Positions 1 through 13,200 of a stretch of 64,000 nt of DNA are shown in pieces; position 1 is the stretch's first letter, and every line of letters begins with the position of its first letter. Both the position numbers and the translations under genes were made by a program. The stretch is from Trachythela sp. YZ-2020 (Eukaryota; Cnidaria; Anthozoa; Malacalcyonacea; Clavulariidae), in the NCBI GenBank assembly GCA_016169945.1, contig JADLSH010000388.1, positions 4,290,501-4,354,500 of the forward strand, given 5' to 3'. The notes under the pieces are model-generated. The model was given only the letters and a program-made list of their open reading frames with translations, was not told where the DNA came from and searched no databases.

Positions 1-552
1 ATCGTCGGAAATGGCATTTTCAGAGTCTTCTCTACCTCTTTCGTTATAGGCCCTTTCATTAATATATATAAGATTTCAAACACTCTAGTTTCGAATTCAA
101 ATATTTCGCTGCAATTTTCTTTAAATGCAGTTATCTTCAACATCATAAAGACCCAATTAGAAACTGCAATTTTACAACAGAGTTGACTTAATTTTACTCG
201 AGAATACTGACGTGGAAATAGAACGCACAATGCGGCAGAACAAAAGTTAGGAGGTTTTGCGCAGTCGTGTATGGCTATGTCTTCTTACATTTGAGTATAT
301 TGCTTTAAGAGGAAAATATATCCCAGGGTTTTGCAATGTTGATTTCTTTTATTGACAATTTCTGTGTCGTTTATTATACGTTTTTTAGACAGGATGTTTC
401 GGACCGAATTAAGTAGTGTAATTTTACAATTTGGGACCGACTTTTTTGACAAATTCACAAATGATGGGGGGGTGTCACACCCCCCCCCCCTAATGTGCGC
501 CCCTGGTTAGGGGCAAACATCTACCTATATCTTTTTGTCTAATAATTTCTAG

Positions 553-2297
553 GCTCTCCAGACAACTCCGCCACCTTACAGCTTGCGAGTTCCAGCAAAA
601 CCTACGTTCTATCCTTTGACATTTTATTCAAATCCTCAGGATCAATTTCGATTGAACTCGAAGTGGACGACACAAAAACATACACACTTGTTTATGACAC
701 AAGCGAAACTCTTGTGGAAGCACACAAACCGCATAGTGCAAGCTACGGAATAGGGCCAACACGCGAGTGGCGAAGAATTACCCGCAATCTATGGGTCGAT
801 CTGAACAAAGCCCTTGGCGAAAAAGGTCGAAAGAGGGACACTAGAAAACGCGCTAAACTTCGTATAACTGAGATTCAAAGTTTAACCCTGCAAGGGGAGG
901 GGTATATAGGTAAGGTGAATTATAGCTATATTTGCATGTTTTGTCACATGTAATATATGGGTTCACTTAGCATTATCGTGGAGTAGATCAATCGGTAGTA
1001 ATCAGTCGAGAGTAAGAAAAATCATGTAAATTGCTATTCATTCCATGTAGGAGTCTTATTTGGAGGCAAAGAAAATAGAGAGAAATTGGATTTAAATTGG
1101 CCGTTTTTACACTAGAGACGAATTATCCGTCTGGACGCATTATGCGTCTTCTATATTATTCGTCAAGTGTAAAGACGGGACGAATAATCCGACGAATAAG
1201 CTATCTTTGTTGTACGTCTTCAGTATAAAGACGGGCACAAGACGCATTATACGTCTTGACGAACTATCATCGGTTGTGTGTCGCTCAAGACGAACTATCG
1301 AACATAGTTCATCTAGACGCATAATGCGTCTTATGCCCGTCTTTATACTGAAGACGCATAACCAGACGAACTACAAATGCTTGCTCAAGTGCGTCCAGAC
1401 GGATGCGTCTTTAGTATAAAAACGGCCATTGCTTGTTCCTATGAAGTGTCGACAATTCTGAAGTTGACCACCATGTTGTGTCTCGTAACGCTACTGAAAC
1501 CCATCTGTTAGAGAGAATTAGATTTGATGATATTCCTGGTTTCAACGCGTATACCTCTCTTTCTATGAAATAGTATATATGATATCAATTTTGATGATGA
1601 TGATATCAATTTATGTATAGATAATGTTACTCTGATGGAATATGGCCACAAGGTTGCGTTCCTGGCCTCGGCACGTTGGCTTTTAAAGAACCAAGATCAA
1701 AAAGGCGGATGGGCGATTCCAGTGAAGCGAAGGATCAAAACTGGGGCAGAATTAATGCCAGGTTGGTACTCCGCGATGGCACAGGGTCAAGCAATATCGG
1801 TCCTGACCAGAGCGTACCATGTTACAAAAGGCATGGAGTTCCTCGAAGCTGCAAAGCGGGCCATCGGGTTATTTCACGTGAAATCAAAGGACAATGGGAT
1901 CTTGGCCATTTTTATGAATAAATTTAAATGGTACGAAGAGTATCCAATGACTCCATCGCTCTTCGTTCTTAACGGCTTTTTGTACTCACTTATGGGGCTC
2001 TATGATTTAAAGATGACGCTACCCTCCGATCAAAGAAGCGAAGCTGAGGGTCTGTTTAAAGATGGGATGACATCGCTTAGAGCTATGATCTTAATGTATG
2101 ACAATGGTTCTGGGACTATATATGATCTAAGACATCTCACTATGGATGTGGAACCCAATCTGGCACGATGGGACTACCACGCGACGCATGTGAATCAATT
2201 GACTTGGGTTACAATGATAGATAGTGATCCGTTTTATAAACAAGTTTTGGAACGCTGGCAGGGTTATTTTAAAGGCATTCGAGCAAAACATAACTGA
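553..2297 (+). CDS. GLCE: Heparosan-N-sulfate-glucuronate (D-glucuronyl) C5-epimerase, C-terminal two exons
   Basis: Golgi enzyme that epimerises glucuronic acid to iduronic acid during heparan sulfate maturation. Two coding exons are read: 553-909 and 1621-2297, split codon G|AT, acceptor TATAG before 1621. The first encodes part of the beta-sandwich region (YGIGPTREWRRITRNLWVDL). The second encodes the alpha/alpha-barrel with family hallmarks NQDQKGGW, PGWYSAMAQGQAIS, WYEEYP, GSGTIYDLRH, NLARWDYHATH and the terminal RAKHN. The Tyr/His/Arg-rich WDYH segment lies in the active-site region known for the family. The protein end is complete. The N-terminal half (signal anchor and earlier exons) was not found at 1-552 and presumably lies upstream. 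The family is about 600 residues, so roughly 345 are present. A foldback element (1099-1427) sits in the intron. A possible poly(A) signal is AATAAA at 2540-2545. Confidence 0.93.
1099..1427. mobile_element. MITE-like foldback element made of GACGCATTATGCGTC-type palindromes
   Basis: The termini are inverted: GGCCGTTTTTACACTA at 1099 faces a right end whose complement reads GGCCGTTTTTATACTA at 1427. The interior is packed with GACG/CGTC blocks and short perfect palindromes (GACGCATTATGCGTC, CGTCTTTATACTGAAGACG), so the single strand could fold on itself at several scales. No ORF of substance. It lies in the GLCE intron. No convincing target duplication was seen. Confidence 0.75.
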
Positions 2298-3355
2298 GAC
2301 ATGTTTCGCAAGTTACGCGTTGTTTGTAATAATTATGTCCCCTACATCGAAAGATATTGTCCGCGTCAAAGCTAGTCGAAATAGCGTGCGCGTTTAAAAC
2401 ACATTTATACTTCTCATAAAAGAATTGTGTACTATATGCGCCGTCGTAAACATTGTATGCGTCGTCAGATGCCCGCTGTTATTACAACGATCATGAATTG
2501 TGATACACCGATATTTCATATCGGTATATTGGCCCTAATAATAAAATGGAAATATCGCCTAATTTTGTTACCGATACAACCGGACATTTTAGCATATCCT
2601 TCTATGTACTTGAAAACGAATTTGGGGCAACGGCCACCATCCCTACCCAATAATTTCGGAAAGCATTTGAATGGTAGTTGCAGAACTGTTTAACAAAACT
2701 ATAACAATGATAATTTTACAACGTACCATGAAAGCATTGGTAGGCTACAAATTAAGCATGAAATTTAAGGCAAAAAAATATTAAGGAACTGAGCGATTTG
2801 CAGCACGGGCCCGTAATATGGCAATCTAAATTCGCCCCTACCCAATATTTCGCTAAATGTCCGCTCTGTCCGTGATATGGGATAAATCGAAAATTCCTGT
2901 ATCGCAATTAATGACTAAAAAGAAGATCGATGGTTAAGAAGTATACGGTCTATGGACGGATGAATCTATCATGAAATATTGATCACATTACCTCCGTAAC
3001 AAGAAACTACATAATATATAATAACCTCAGAACAAAACCATTTTTATTAGAATTGAAAAACCAGGACTAGCTTTTAAAACAGAATATAAATAGAAAATCA
3101 AATATTTACAAAACGTGTCTCAATTGGGAAAAATTTCTAAACTAATATGAAAACTACCAACGCCCAATACACACAAGGAAAGAGACTGTACGAACGTTAG
3201 TTACTTCAACCGACTACTGTCAATACTGCTGTATATTTGCCTGATGACAAAATATCTTAACTGACAAAAATATCTTAACTGACAGCTGACAAACGATGAA
3301 AATATTGGTAATGTAGCATAGGGATGCTTTCTCTCGCTCGAAAAAACATGTCATG

Positions 3356-3539
3356 TTTTTGTGTCAAAACATTCAGTATAGTGACTACATTCCTACGTAT
3401 ATTACTGTAAAATGTCAAATTATTATTAGGTAATCTCAGCGTAATTTCCCGCGCACCAATCAGACGTCGCCATCGCCAAGATCTCGATTTCACGACGTTA
3501 GGAATGTAGTCGTATTCCTAAATGTTTTGACACGAAAAG
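3356..3539. mobile_element. Short foldback (MITE-like) element
   Basis: The left arm (TGTCAAAACATTCAGTATAG, then a run containing GTGACTACATTCCTACG) is matched by its reverse complement at the right end (CGTTAGGAATGTAGTCG ... AATGTTTTGACACG). The arms are about 45 bp around an 80-bp core. Non-coding. Confidence 0.6.
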
Positions 3540-3731
3540 ATGACACGTTATTTAGGGGGAGAGGACTCATCCGCCGATGGCATCCGCGTGCTTTTGATAA
3601 TAGTAATTTGAAATTCGTATCTTACAAAACATCTCACTTGTCGTTGGTTTGAATTTTAGCTAACAAATGACAAAGACCCCCAATACGACTCTCTCAAACA
3701 AGAGACAAATTTGGCTAAGGCTTGTTTATAC

Positions 3732-4179
3732 CCAATTCACAACTTTGGATAACTCACATAACTAGAATAGAGCAAAGGTAACTAAGCATTACTGTCGTTG
3801 CAATGGAAGTGTTTCTAAAATATTACATCAATTCATTACATAAAGTTGATCAATACATTTGCTCAAAAATTGCTCAACTTCCTGTTTACTAGCATACTTG
3901 TTCCCAATTGGTCAATCAATCACTGAAATGAGACGCCATTGGTCGAATCACACACACAGGAAGTTGATCAATTTTTCAACGAATGAATTGATAAATTCTA
4001 GGTAATGAATTGATGCAATATTTTAGCAACACTTCCATTGCAACGACAGTAACATGATCTACATGAGTGAATAGCTCTTATATATAATTCTAATGGTTAG
4101 TTACCTTTGTTCTATTCTATGTTTCGCAAACTAGAACAATGGTAACTAGGCATGTGAGTTATCCGAAGTTGTGAATTGG
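3732..4179. mobile_element. Foldback element with arms of roughly 110-180 bp
   Basis: CCAATTCACAACTTTGGATA at 3732 is answered by TATCCGAAGTTGTGAATTGG ending at 4179. Inside, AGTAACTA/TAGTTACC blocks and CTGTCGTTGCAATGGAAGTG are also mirrored (CACTTCCATTGCAACGACAG around 4030). The arms are imperfect, with small insertions in the right one. No coding capacity. Confidence 0.65.
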
Positions 4180-4277
4180 ACCGTAGCAACGATGTAAACA
4201 AATTTGTCTATGGTTTCCCAATAAGTTTTCCTAACGTTCGTACAACCAGATTCCCAAAAATATCCTAACTTTTTAAT

Positions 4278-7200
4278 CTAATCATCTTTTGATAAATCTA
4301 TCGTCTCGTGTATTTTACTCGACGAACGAAAACCGCCATTTTCAAGGTTCTTTAAGGCTGGACTGCGCATGACGCGCGGATCTGAGCGATGCAGAAAACT
4401 AGATTCCTCTCCAGTCTCCAAACGTCTTAACTCGTTTTCAATCCTGGAGCCCTGGGGTCGGGCGAAACGCATGAGATGTTCACGTGCTAACATGTGTTGG
4501 TAAAATGGATAGTTGTGGTCTATTTTTAGCCCCTGACTCATCATGAGTTCATGTTGAAATTGAAGTTCCCTCGGGGGCGGGTACAGGCCATGGAAATAGG
4601 GTGAAATGCTGGCGATATCGTCTGTGGGTGTAACGAGGTGTCGCGGATGGGTGAGTTGCAAGCCCGCATGCGGATGGCCTGCATTCGGGTGTAACCACAT
4701 CTCGTGCTGCGGATTCCGCCAGAGTAAGTTCGGTTCCAGGCCAATTGACGGGCTGGTCGGTTGATGATCTGGGTGTACGTGGTAGTGAGTATGGAAGTGA
4801 GAATGTGAATGATGAAGGCCTGTGATTGGATCAGTTCCGACCGGTGGAGCCCCGGGTAAATAACCCCCTGGAAGCAAAATTCCGGTATCTTTGTGAAGCG
4901 GCGAGTTCCGATCTAGTATCGACGGCGAATGTAAAATCGTCGGCGGTAAGCTGGGATTTCCTCGGCTAAGCGATGCTGCTTTGTGCGGGGAGTACCAGTT
5001 TTCGAAGTCTTTCATGGCCCCGGGCCGTAACCCCCAGGGAAAGACTGGCATGTGGGCCATAATTGAGGCCCCATGCGCACCCGGCATTCCGGGATACGGG
5101 TAGCGTGTCGCCCTTGACATGTACTTGCGATGTTCTTCCTGCTGTGACGTCATGTTTGTTGACGTAATAGTCTCCGACGATGATTTGGTTTCCACGACTT
5201 GTAACTCTTCCTGCGCGCGCATGTTTGTTGACGTTCTATAAGTAAATACGTATTCCACTTTTTTAATTATTAAATGCGCGCGCATGGATGGGTCTTCGTT
5301 CTATAAGTTGATTCCACAATATATTATTAAATGCGAATGCGCCATATTATTCTAAATACAAATATTGCCCAAATAAATAGAGAACAATACATGGGTGCGC
5401 GGAAATACCAGATTTATTTCGAGTGTTGAACATGATATCATGTTCAACACGAGAAATAAATCTGGAATTTCCAAGCATCCATGTATTTTTCTGTATATTA
5501 TATAAAGGACAGTCTTTTCAAATAAAATAAAATAAAATAAATTTCACATGTGAGATTATCATAAATAATCTCACATGTGAGATTATCAGTTTTATCAGTG
5601 CTCGAAATCTCTATAAAGCACTATACTTTATATAATAAAGTGGTTTAAAAACATACAACTCAAAGTATGTAAAACATTTTCACAAACTTTTTGGTGTTTA
5701 AAATCACTGTAATAAACTTCTTTCTCGTACATGAAAAATGTCTACGATATATTATTTAAAGTATAATTAAAATTACACCCTGGTAATAATCACGTGATAT
5801 CCATACCTCCAGCTTTTTGTCTTTCAAAATTCTCTCCCCAGTCCCTTTAGAATTGATGGCGGCCATTCCCAGTTTTTTGTACGCGATAAAAGGCAAACCC
5901 GTTCGCGCGCTCGTTTTGCCATCGGCGACATTTCGCGCGGGAAATTTACCCATTTTACCTTCACGTTCAGGGTCGTCGAGCGATTCGGGCGAGGGACTGG
6001 GGCAAGCTTCCTCGTTCGTACTCGTTCTACTGCTAATACTGGTGACGTCACCCTCCAGGGGGGTTGCTTCTTGTTCAACCATAGGGGAGCTATTCCGCTC
6101 GCTTTGATCAGTTTCGAGCTCTTCATCTGATTCCTGTTAAAAACAAAAGCATGTGAAGAAAGTTACTTCAAAACCTGTAGTAACTCCGAGAGTCCAAGAA
6201 GACTTGGAGGACAAGTAAGGACAAGAGGAGTGTGCACCCCCTGCACCCCTCCCAGTAAATCTATCCCTGGTGCAGGAATAATATAAGAGGGAAAGTTCTC
6301 GATGCCTACCCGCGTGACAGATTTCTTTCTTTTCGGTGGCAATGTATTCTCTAACGTAGAATCTGTGGTTTTCTTAGTTCGTCTTCGTTTACTCGTTTGC
6401 GTCTATAGGAACAAAACCATGGATTTTTATAACAATATGAAAGAAAACATTTGTGAAAGATGGAATATTTTTTTTCTTGTCATATGTTCGAGACGTATCG
6501 TTCAACCTACCTTTTTGTTACTTCCGGAACTGCTGGTGTTACTTCCGGTACTAGCACCGGAAGGAGAACCAGGCTTGGGAAGTCTTGTTAACTTCCGGCC
6601 AGGAAGTGGCGAATCTCGTGTGGCCGCAGCTAAAAGAACAAACAGTAAACTTGATAAAGGTGGCTCCATAAAGTTGATAACAATCAGTGACAATCACCAC
6701 TCTGCAACACCCTAACAACTATGTTTTTCACATCACATACCGTCAACAGGACTGCATGTCTTTGTGCGTCCATATCGTAGACTACTTGAAGTATTAGGTG
6801 TGCTTCTGCGGCTGCGCAACTGCTTGCCATTAATGAAGTAATCCACGTCGTTCTCTTTACCCAGAATGCCTTTGAACATATACGGCGGGGGGTCACATGT
6901 CCCCTCCAGTTTCCTCATCACTCCGTATTTCTTGAAGTACTCCAGGCAAATTGAACACAGAATTAAGCGTTCGTAGCCACCATGATGCCAGCTTTTTGAT
7001 TTCGATGAGTAACAATGTCGACAGCAGTAGAGACTAGAAATTGAAGAGTAGTTGAAAATTTGGTCAAGACTAAAGTTGTTGAACAAAACTTTATTTATAC
7101 TGGATAGTTCTATCAGCTCTAAACTGGTTGTTAAACGCGTTTAAATTGGAGGTTCAGTCTCTGACAAGAAATAGACAGAGACATTGAAATAAGCTTTAGA

Positions 7201-10200
7201 CATTATCTTATCTAGGGGAATTGAAGCATTATGTCGAAAATGATCTAAAATTGTCCGGCACGTGGAGTTCACCGGGAGGCGAAACAAAGCTGTTTAAAAC
7301 CGACGAGGAACTCAGTGTGAAATGGTATGGCTGTAAATCCAAAAAGATTGCGATAGTTAAGGATAACGAGGCTGGATACTTAACGAAAATACTTAAAGAT
7401 TATGCCTACAGCTCGACGAGAAACTGTTCTCCTCGGAGTTTCAGTAAGATTCATTCCTTATTTGTTCAGTTTTACTACAGGAGGAAACTAAACTAATTAG
7501 CTAACTATTTATACTGGATAGCTTTATTAAACTGTTCTCCCTAGAGATCTAGTAAGTGTCAACCCTTATTAGTCCAGTACTACAACAAGAGTAAACGGGA
7601 TTGCCCGGTGTTAGGTAGAATCAACAACTGGAAGCATTCTTCTTACATGCTACTGAGGTGGAATTATAATCAAACAACTGCATTTACAGGAATACAATTC
7701 CTGTCATAGAAGTGAAAGAAACATGCATTAACCACTCTACCAGCAACACACAATGTTTTTGGGAGGGGTTTTTGCGGTCCGAATTCATATTCTAGGGTTT
7801 CCTGCAACCTGATTGGCTACGCGAGCGGTCCGTATGAGGCCGTACGAACCGCACGAGATTTTTAAATCCATAGAGCCAATGTTTTTGTTTTTAAAATTAT
7901 ATTAAAAAAAATATTTCCTCGGTCTCAAAAACGTCCTCGCCCCCGGCGGACCTCCAAGCCGGTAAATAACATATATACGTTTTTTGATAGCAGTTACCTA
8001 AAATCCTTGTCGCTGTCTTCACTGTCGTACTCATCCTCACTGCATGAGCTGAGTTCAACTGCAAAAAAGACAAAATATTTATCAGGTTCTATTTAGTAAA
8101 GGGTAGGCGATAAACAAGACAGCTGGTATAGGAAATCAGATTCAACGAAAGTACGAATACTTCTAAGTGGTGAAGATATATATGTTATTTGCCGGGAGAG
8201 TTCAATATTGAAAAATATTTTCCTCGTCTCAGAAGCGGCCCGAGACCGAAGGTCGAGGGCCGCTTCGAGACTGAGGGGAAAGTATTTTTTCCAACTAACC
8301 GACCGACCAGAACGGTAAATAATTTTTTTATTTTTTCGTGTTTTTTTCTTGTTTGTTTTGGCGCTTTTGGTGTTAGGTCCGTACTGGGGTGGTACTACCT
8401 CGTACGCAAACGGACTTCATCTCATCACAATATATAGTTACGGACCTTAAAAACCTGAGAGGAATTGTTATTAGCCCAAAATAGATACATTTTTTCCAGT
8501 GTGCAACAGTTTATTAGGCAATCTAGATGTTTTGTTGGCTATGCTTATGTAGATGAATGTGATGAAATCCAGCTGTCTCCTGACTGATGTTATAGCTAAA
8601 TACACAACTAATATGTAAGAATGTAAATAGGCGTAAGCCCTCTAGATGAGCTTATCAGCTCTTGGGGCAAACGTTTCTCAAATATGTTTAAATAAATAAA
8701 TAAATAAACAAGCAAAGTTTCAATCTTACGAAATTCACTTGATGATGCTTTCGTTGACCGAGTACAGTTACGACGACGTAGGACATTGTGGCGTCGTCGC
8801 CGATGTGGCCTCGAACTCATTGCTGATGGCGTTTTCTTCCAAATATAGTAGTACTCTACTAAGTCACCCTGAAAAGATGTATTAGGATTATTGTATTACT
8901 TTCTCAAATCATTAATAATTTATGAGCAAACCACAAATGAAAGTTGACCACGATGCTGCCAACAAAACATCCAGTGAGCACTCGAACAACTCAGCCAGCT
9001 TACCGTCTCTTTTTCGGGTAATAATTCTTTTCTGATCTTATAGAAATTCTTTCCAAATTGTCGCAAGCCTTTCACAAATTTTTTCTAAAAATAAAATCCA
9101 AAATTTACATCCTGCATAACAGTTACAAAATAATGAGAGAGAAAATTGTCCCAGTAATAATCAGTAATCTGAACGCCGTTTTCAATGAGTAGATACATAC
9201 ATTGTCATCTTCACTCCAGTCCATTCTTGAGTTCTTTGGAAAAGGACGTTTGACCAGAGATTGCAATGCACGAGCGGTGTCGTATTTACTTTTGTGAAGC
9301 TAGAAAATTGGATTGAGAGAATGCGTGTTATGATATTGATGATTGTAATTGAGATGGTGATGACAATGATGATAAGGATGATGGTGATGGTGATGATTGT
9401 GATGCCGAAGATGATATCATGATGATGGTGATGATGATGGTGATGATGATGATGGTGATGATGATATCATGATGATGATGATATCATGATGATGATCATA
9501 TCATGATATCATGATGATGATGATGATGATTGTGATGCCGACGATGATGATGATGATGATGACGATGATGATGATGATGATGATGGTGATGATGATGGTG
9601 ATGATGATGATGCTGATGATGGGGCAAAGCTATCAAATACTTACAACTTTAAGAGCATTAATAGTAGTGGCATCTCGAGCAGCAGCAGTCAGACCTTTAT
9701 TAGTATCTCCTTCTTTACATATCCCTGCGTACTGAGCCATACTTCTGCAAGAATCAGAGCAACAAGCCGCATTTAATACCGAGCAGCGGAGAATAATACT
9801 GTATGAATAAGATAAGATTTACCTTGCTGCACCAATAAACATCATCAAGTCATAATCTTCAAGGGTAGGTTTCCACGTCTGATAACGAGAAGATAACGTT
9901 GTAATATTGCCTTATATGTGCCACCATTATATTATATTATTAATTTATTACTATATTATTATCATTATTATTATCACCATTATTATCATATTACGTTCGT
10001 TCTTACCAGATCCTCCTTCGAAGGCTCACGAGCAAGTTCATCAGTGGCTAAAGATCTTGGTTTGCATTCAGGAAGAAGCACCTTACAAATATATTTAAGT
10101 GTACGTTTAAGCGAAGGGAAAGTAACAGATGGGTGGATAAAAGAGAGGGGCAAATCACTCCTAAAAGTGTACGAGACTTTTGGACTTTCGAAAGTCCTGG

Positions 10201-13200
10201 GATTTTATCGTCGGATTTTTTAGGAATTTCTGAGAATTTTTCGGACCTTTTTTTACGAAATAGAACAATACTCGCGGTATCAGAGCAGTTGTCAGAATCC
10301 ATACTTTACTTCAGGATAAAATTATATAAAGTAGATCACATATTTATGAGAGAGAATGTCGATTCCAACGTAGGAGTTTCGTTCAATTCAGTCGTATATT
10401 TTAGATTTTAAGTGTATTTATGATGAATTTTAAGAATTGTTAAGTATATTTACATGGATTTTTGGGACTTTTACAGAATTTGGACTTTTCGTCAAAGTGT
10501 GACTTAGTGCCCCTCGGATAAAAGGAGGAGAGGATGAAACGTGATGTAAGGAAGAAAATGAGGACAAATGTAAGCAACGAATGTAGAGAGAAGAGAATGA
10601 ATGAAGAATGAACAAAAGAAACGTAAGGACAAAAGATCAAAGGTGAAAATAGATCCAACTCAGACATACCTGATGGCTAGGACCAACTCGAATTTCACCT
10701 TTGTGGTTAGCAAGACGTCTTTATAAATAAATAAACAAAACGTTTATAGTTACTTTCATCCATTTCTTTTGAAATCACAATTTGAATGAACGTTAAACTA
10801 TTAAACAAGCACGACTATTTTCATCAATGCGTGTTTCCAGTGCAGGTAGCGATAAACGATATACTTGAGGAAGGTTTGTAGGATCAAGCCACCTGAACAA
10901 CAACTTCGACGTTTCGAGCGAAGGGTCTGCGTCTGGAAAAACTCACTAAAGCCGGTTTTCCACTTGCGAATTTTTTCGCGCGAAGCGGGTTATTTCGTGC
11001 GAAAAATTTCGCACGAAAAATTGTTTCATTTCCACGAGCGATCGAAAAATCATAGCGCCAAATATAAAATTTTGTACCCGTCGTTGTTTACGTCCCAGAG
11101 ACATCTATATTTTCTTACTTCTTCTATGAAGACTTCCTTATCAAAGTTAACCAACGACTGTTGACGATTTAATTCATCATTTGTACATGTCTCGGACCTC
11201 TCGATGTCATCATGGATGGTGTCATGTATTTACACTCCTTGTTGAATATCCGCCATTTTGAAAGATGATGAAAGGCGAGATGAAAATTCTGAAATCTGAT
11301 TGGCTAGCGACTTCTTTCGCCGCGAAAAAGTAGAAATCATTCGAACTCCTATTTTCGTCGCCGCGAACAGTTTGCGAATTTTGATCGCCATATGACAATT
11401 ACGTAATTGACAAAACACGCATGCGTAAAGGCGAAAAAAACCCGCTTCGCGCGAAAAAATTCGCAAGTGGAAAACCGGCTTAACTTCCAATTTGTTCCTA
11501 CAAACCCTCAGGTATATCTGCTTTCACCATCGTCCCAATATGTTTCAAAAACCTACCTCGTATCAGGATTATATCGAAGGACGAAAAAGAAATGATCATT
11601 CTGGGAAATGAACTCTTTCAAACTGGAAACATCCGACAGACATTTCACTCGACATTTTCCTCTACAAGTAAAGCAAAACATGTCAAAACTTGAATTTCTT
11701 TTTCCAAAGTTAATTTTTTGGAGGACTCTAAATTGAACTTCTGTCACGCAATTTCAGTCTAAAACCAAACTTGTGATTACAAATCGCACTCGTGTGGCAA
11801 ATTGCACTTAACCATCAAGTTTTATTACCATCATTACAGGGCCTTTCTTAACTAATGTACTGGATGGGCCAAAGACCCCCAGCCCCCATGCTGCCCCCCC
11901 CCCAGTAAGCTATTGCCCCCAGTGAAGGTCCCTTTTGTCCAAAATATAAGCAAAAAAGGGGGGGGACGAGTTTAGAGTAAAGTTATGGTATTCTCACAAC
12001 AAAACCTGGCTTCGTTTAGATGGGATATATCAAAAATTGTCTCTGGAAATGCAGGAAATCAAGCCACAGAGACTCAAGAATACAAAAATTTTCTTGGGGG
12101 ACCCCAGACCCCCCTTCAACTTCCCACACCTGTAATACACCACCTACTTGTTACGTCCCCTTTCGATGATGCCCCCCCCCACTAACGATTTCTTAAGGCC
12201 CTGCATCATTAACCAACCTGAGTGCATTGGCTGAATACGTATCTACAGCATCTGATACGAACAGTTCACGCTCTTTTACAGACGGGTCTTCCAGAATATG
12301 GTCACGTGAGCCTACGAAATAGAAAGACCATTATATTAATCCTAATTCGATAGGAACGGGGACGTTTCTTTCAAAATACCAAAAGTCATTTTTGGACTGA
12401 ATCAGATTTCATCTCCGAAAATAGACTCCGACCTCAGAACATTAATGTGAAATTTGATCTGGACAGTCTTCATTTTCCAATTTTAAACGCATAATTTTTC
12501 GCAGCTGGCATGTAGTCAATAGCATAAAGAAGGTCAGGAAACTCTATTGAAGTGCAACAAAGGGTCATTAATCTCATTAACAATTTGACTTTGTACTCGA
12601 TTCGAGGAGTCTCTCTCCTTATCCTTTTATAATTTTTTTTATCCAAGCCTCTGCGAAGGAGAGAGTACTAAGTACTGTGCCACAAACAACCCCAGACTGT
12701 AACGAACTACTTGAACTTGAAACCCGATCTAGGTTTCAATTTCGGAGTTAATTTCTCAGCTGGGGTTAGCGCTAAAAATAATGCCTCGCGATTCAATTCC
12801 ATGGTGAAATAAGTACACATATATGTTAATAAGGTCACACATACGGTGTTTGATAGTGTGATACTGGAAGAACTTTTCTAACACGCATATGAGGCCAAAT
12901 TCCAATCAGACAACTACATATGACAGGAGTTCAACTCTGAGCAAAGTGAAATGTGTACACACTGACCATTGTGGCACCAGCACCTGGGGAAAGCATTTAC
13001 AAATATTACAGCAATGTTAACAAGGTCAGACACATGCTGGCGTGTTGATGAAATAGATAAACGACGCGTGATGTACATGAACATGCAACCATCTTGTATC
13101 ACAATTTAAACTGTTGACATAATCTGTCAGGGTGGTAAACCACACACACGTGTTAAGAGGCAATCAAAGACTACAGGTCATGGAAGAGGTCAAGCTTGTG

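Larger units (their letters stand above)
2298..4277. other. GLCE-RERE convergent intergenic region
   Basis: The two genes end tail to tail. No coding region is supported. It holds the GLCE 3' sequence with AATAAA at 2540-2545, then nested foldback elements at 3356-3539 and 3732-4179. Both lie between a pair of exact 13-bp inverted repeats (GTACGAACGTTAG at 3188-3200 and its complement at 4231-4243). The remaining sequence is AT-rich and unrecognised. Confidence 0.6.

Noticed and set aside
5756..5806. Extension of the RERE exon to the stop at 5756
   Set aside because: A GTATGG donor follows CTGGAG at 5807 and the frame beyond turns hydrophobic and unlike the family.
9511..9735. Poly-methionine open frame
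   Set aside because: Translation of a GAT/ATG microsatellite in a RERE intron on the opposite strand to the gene.
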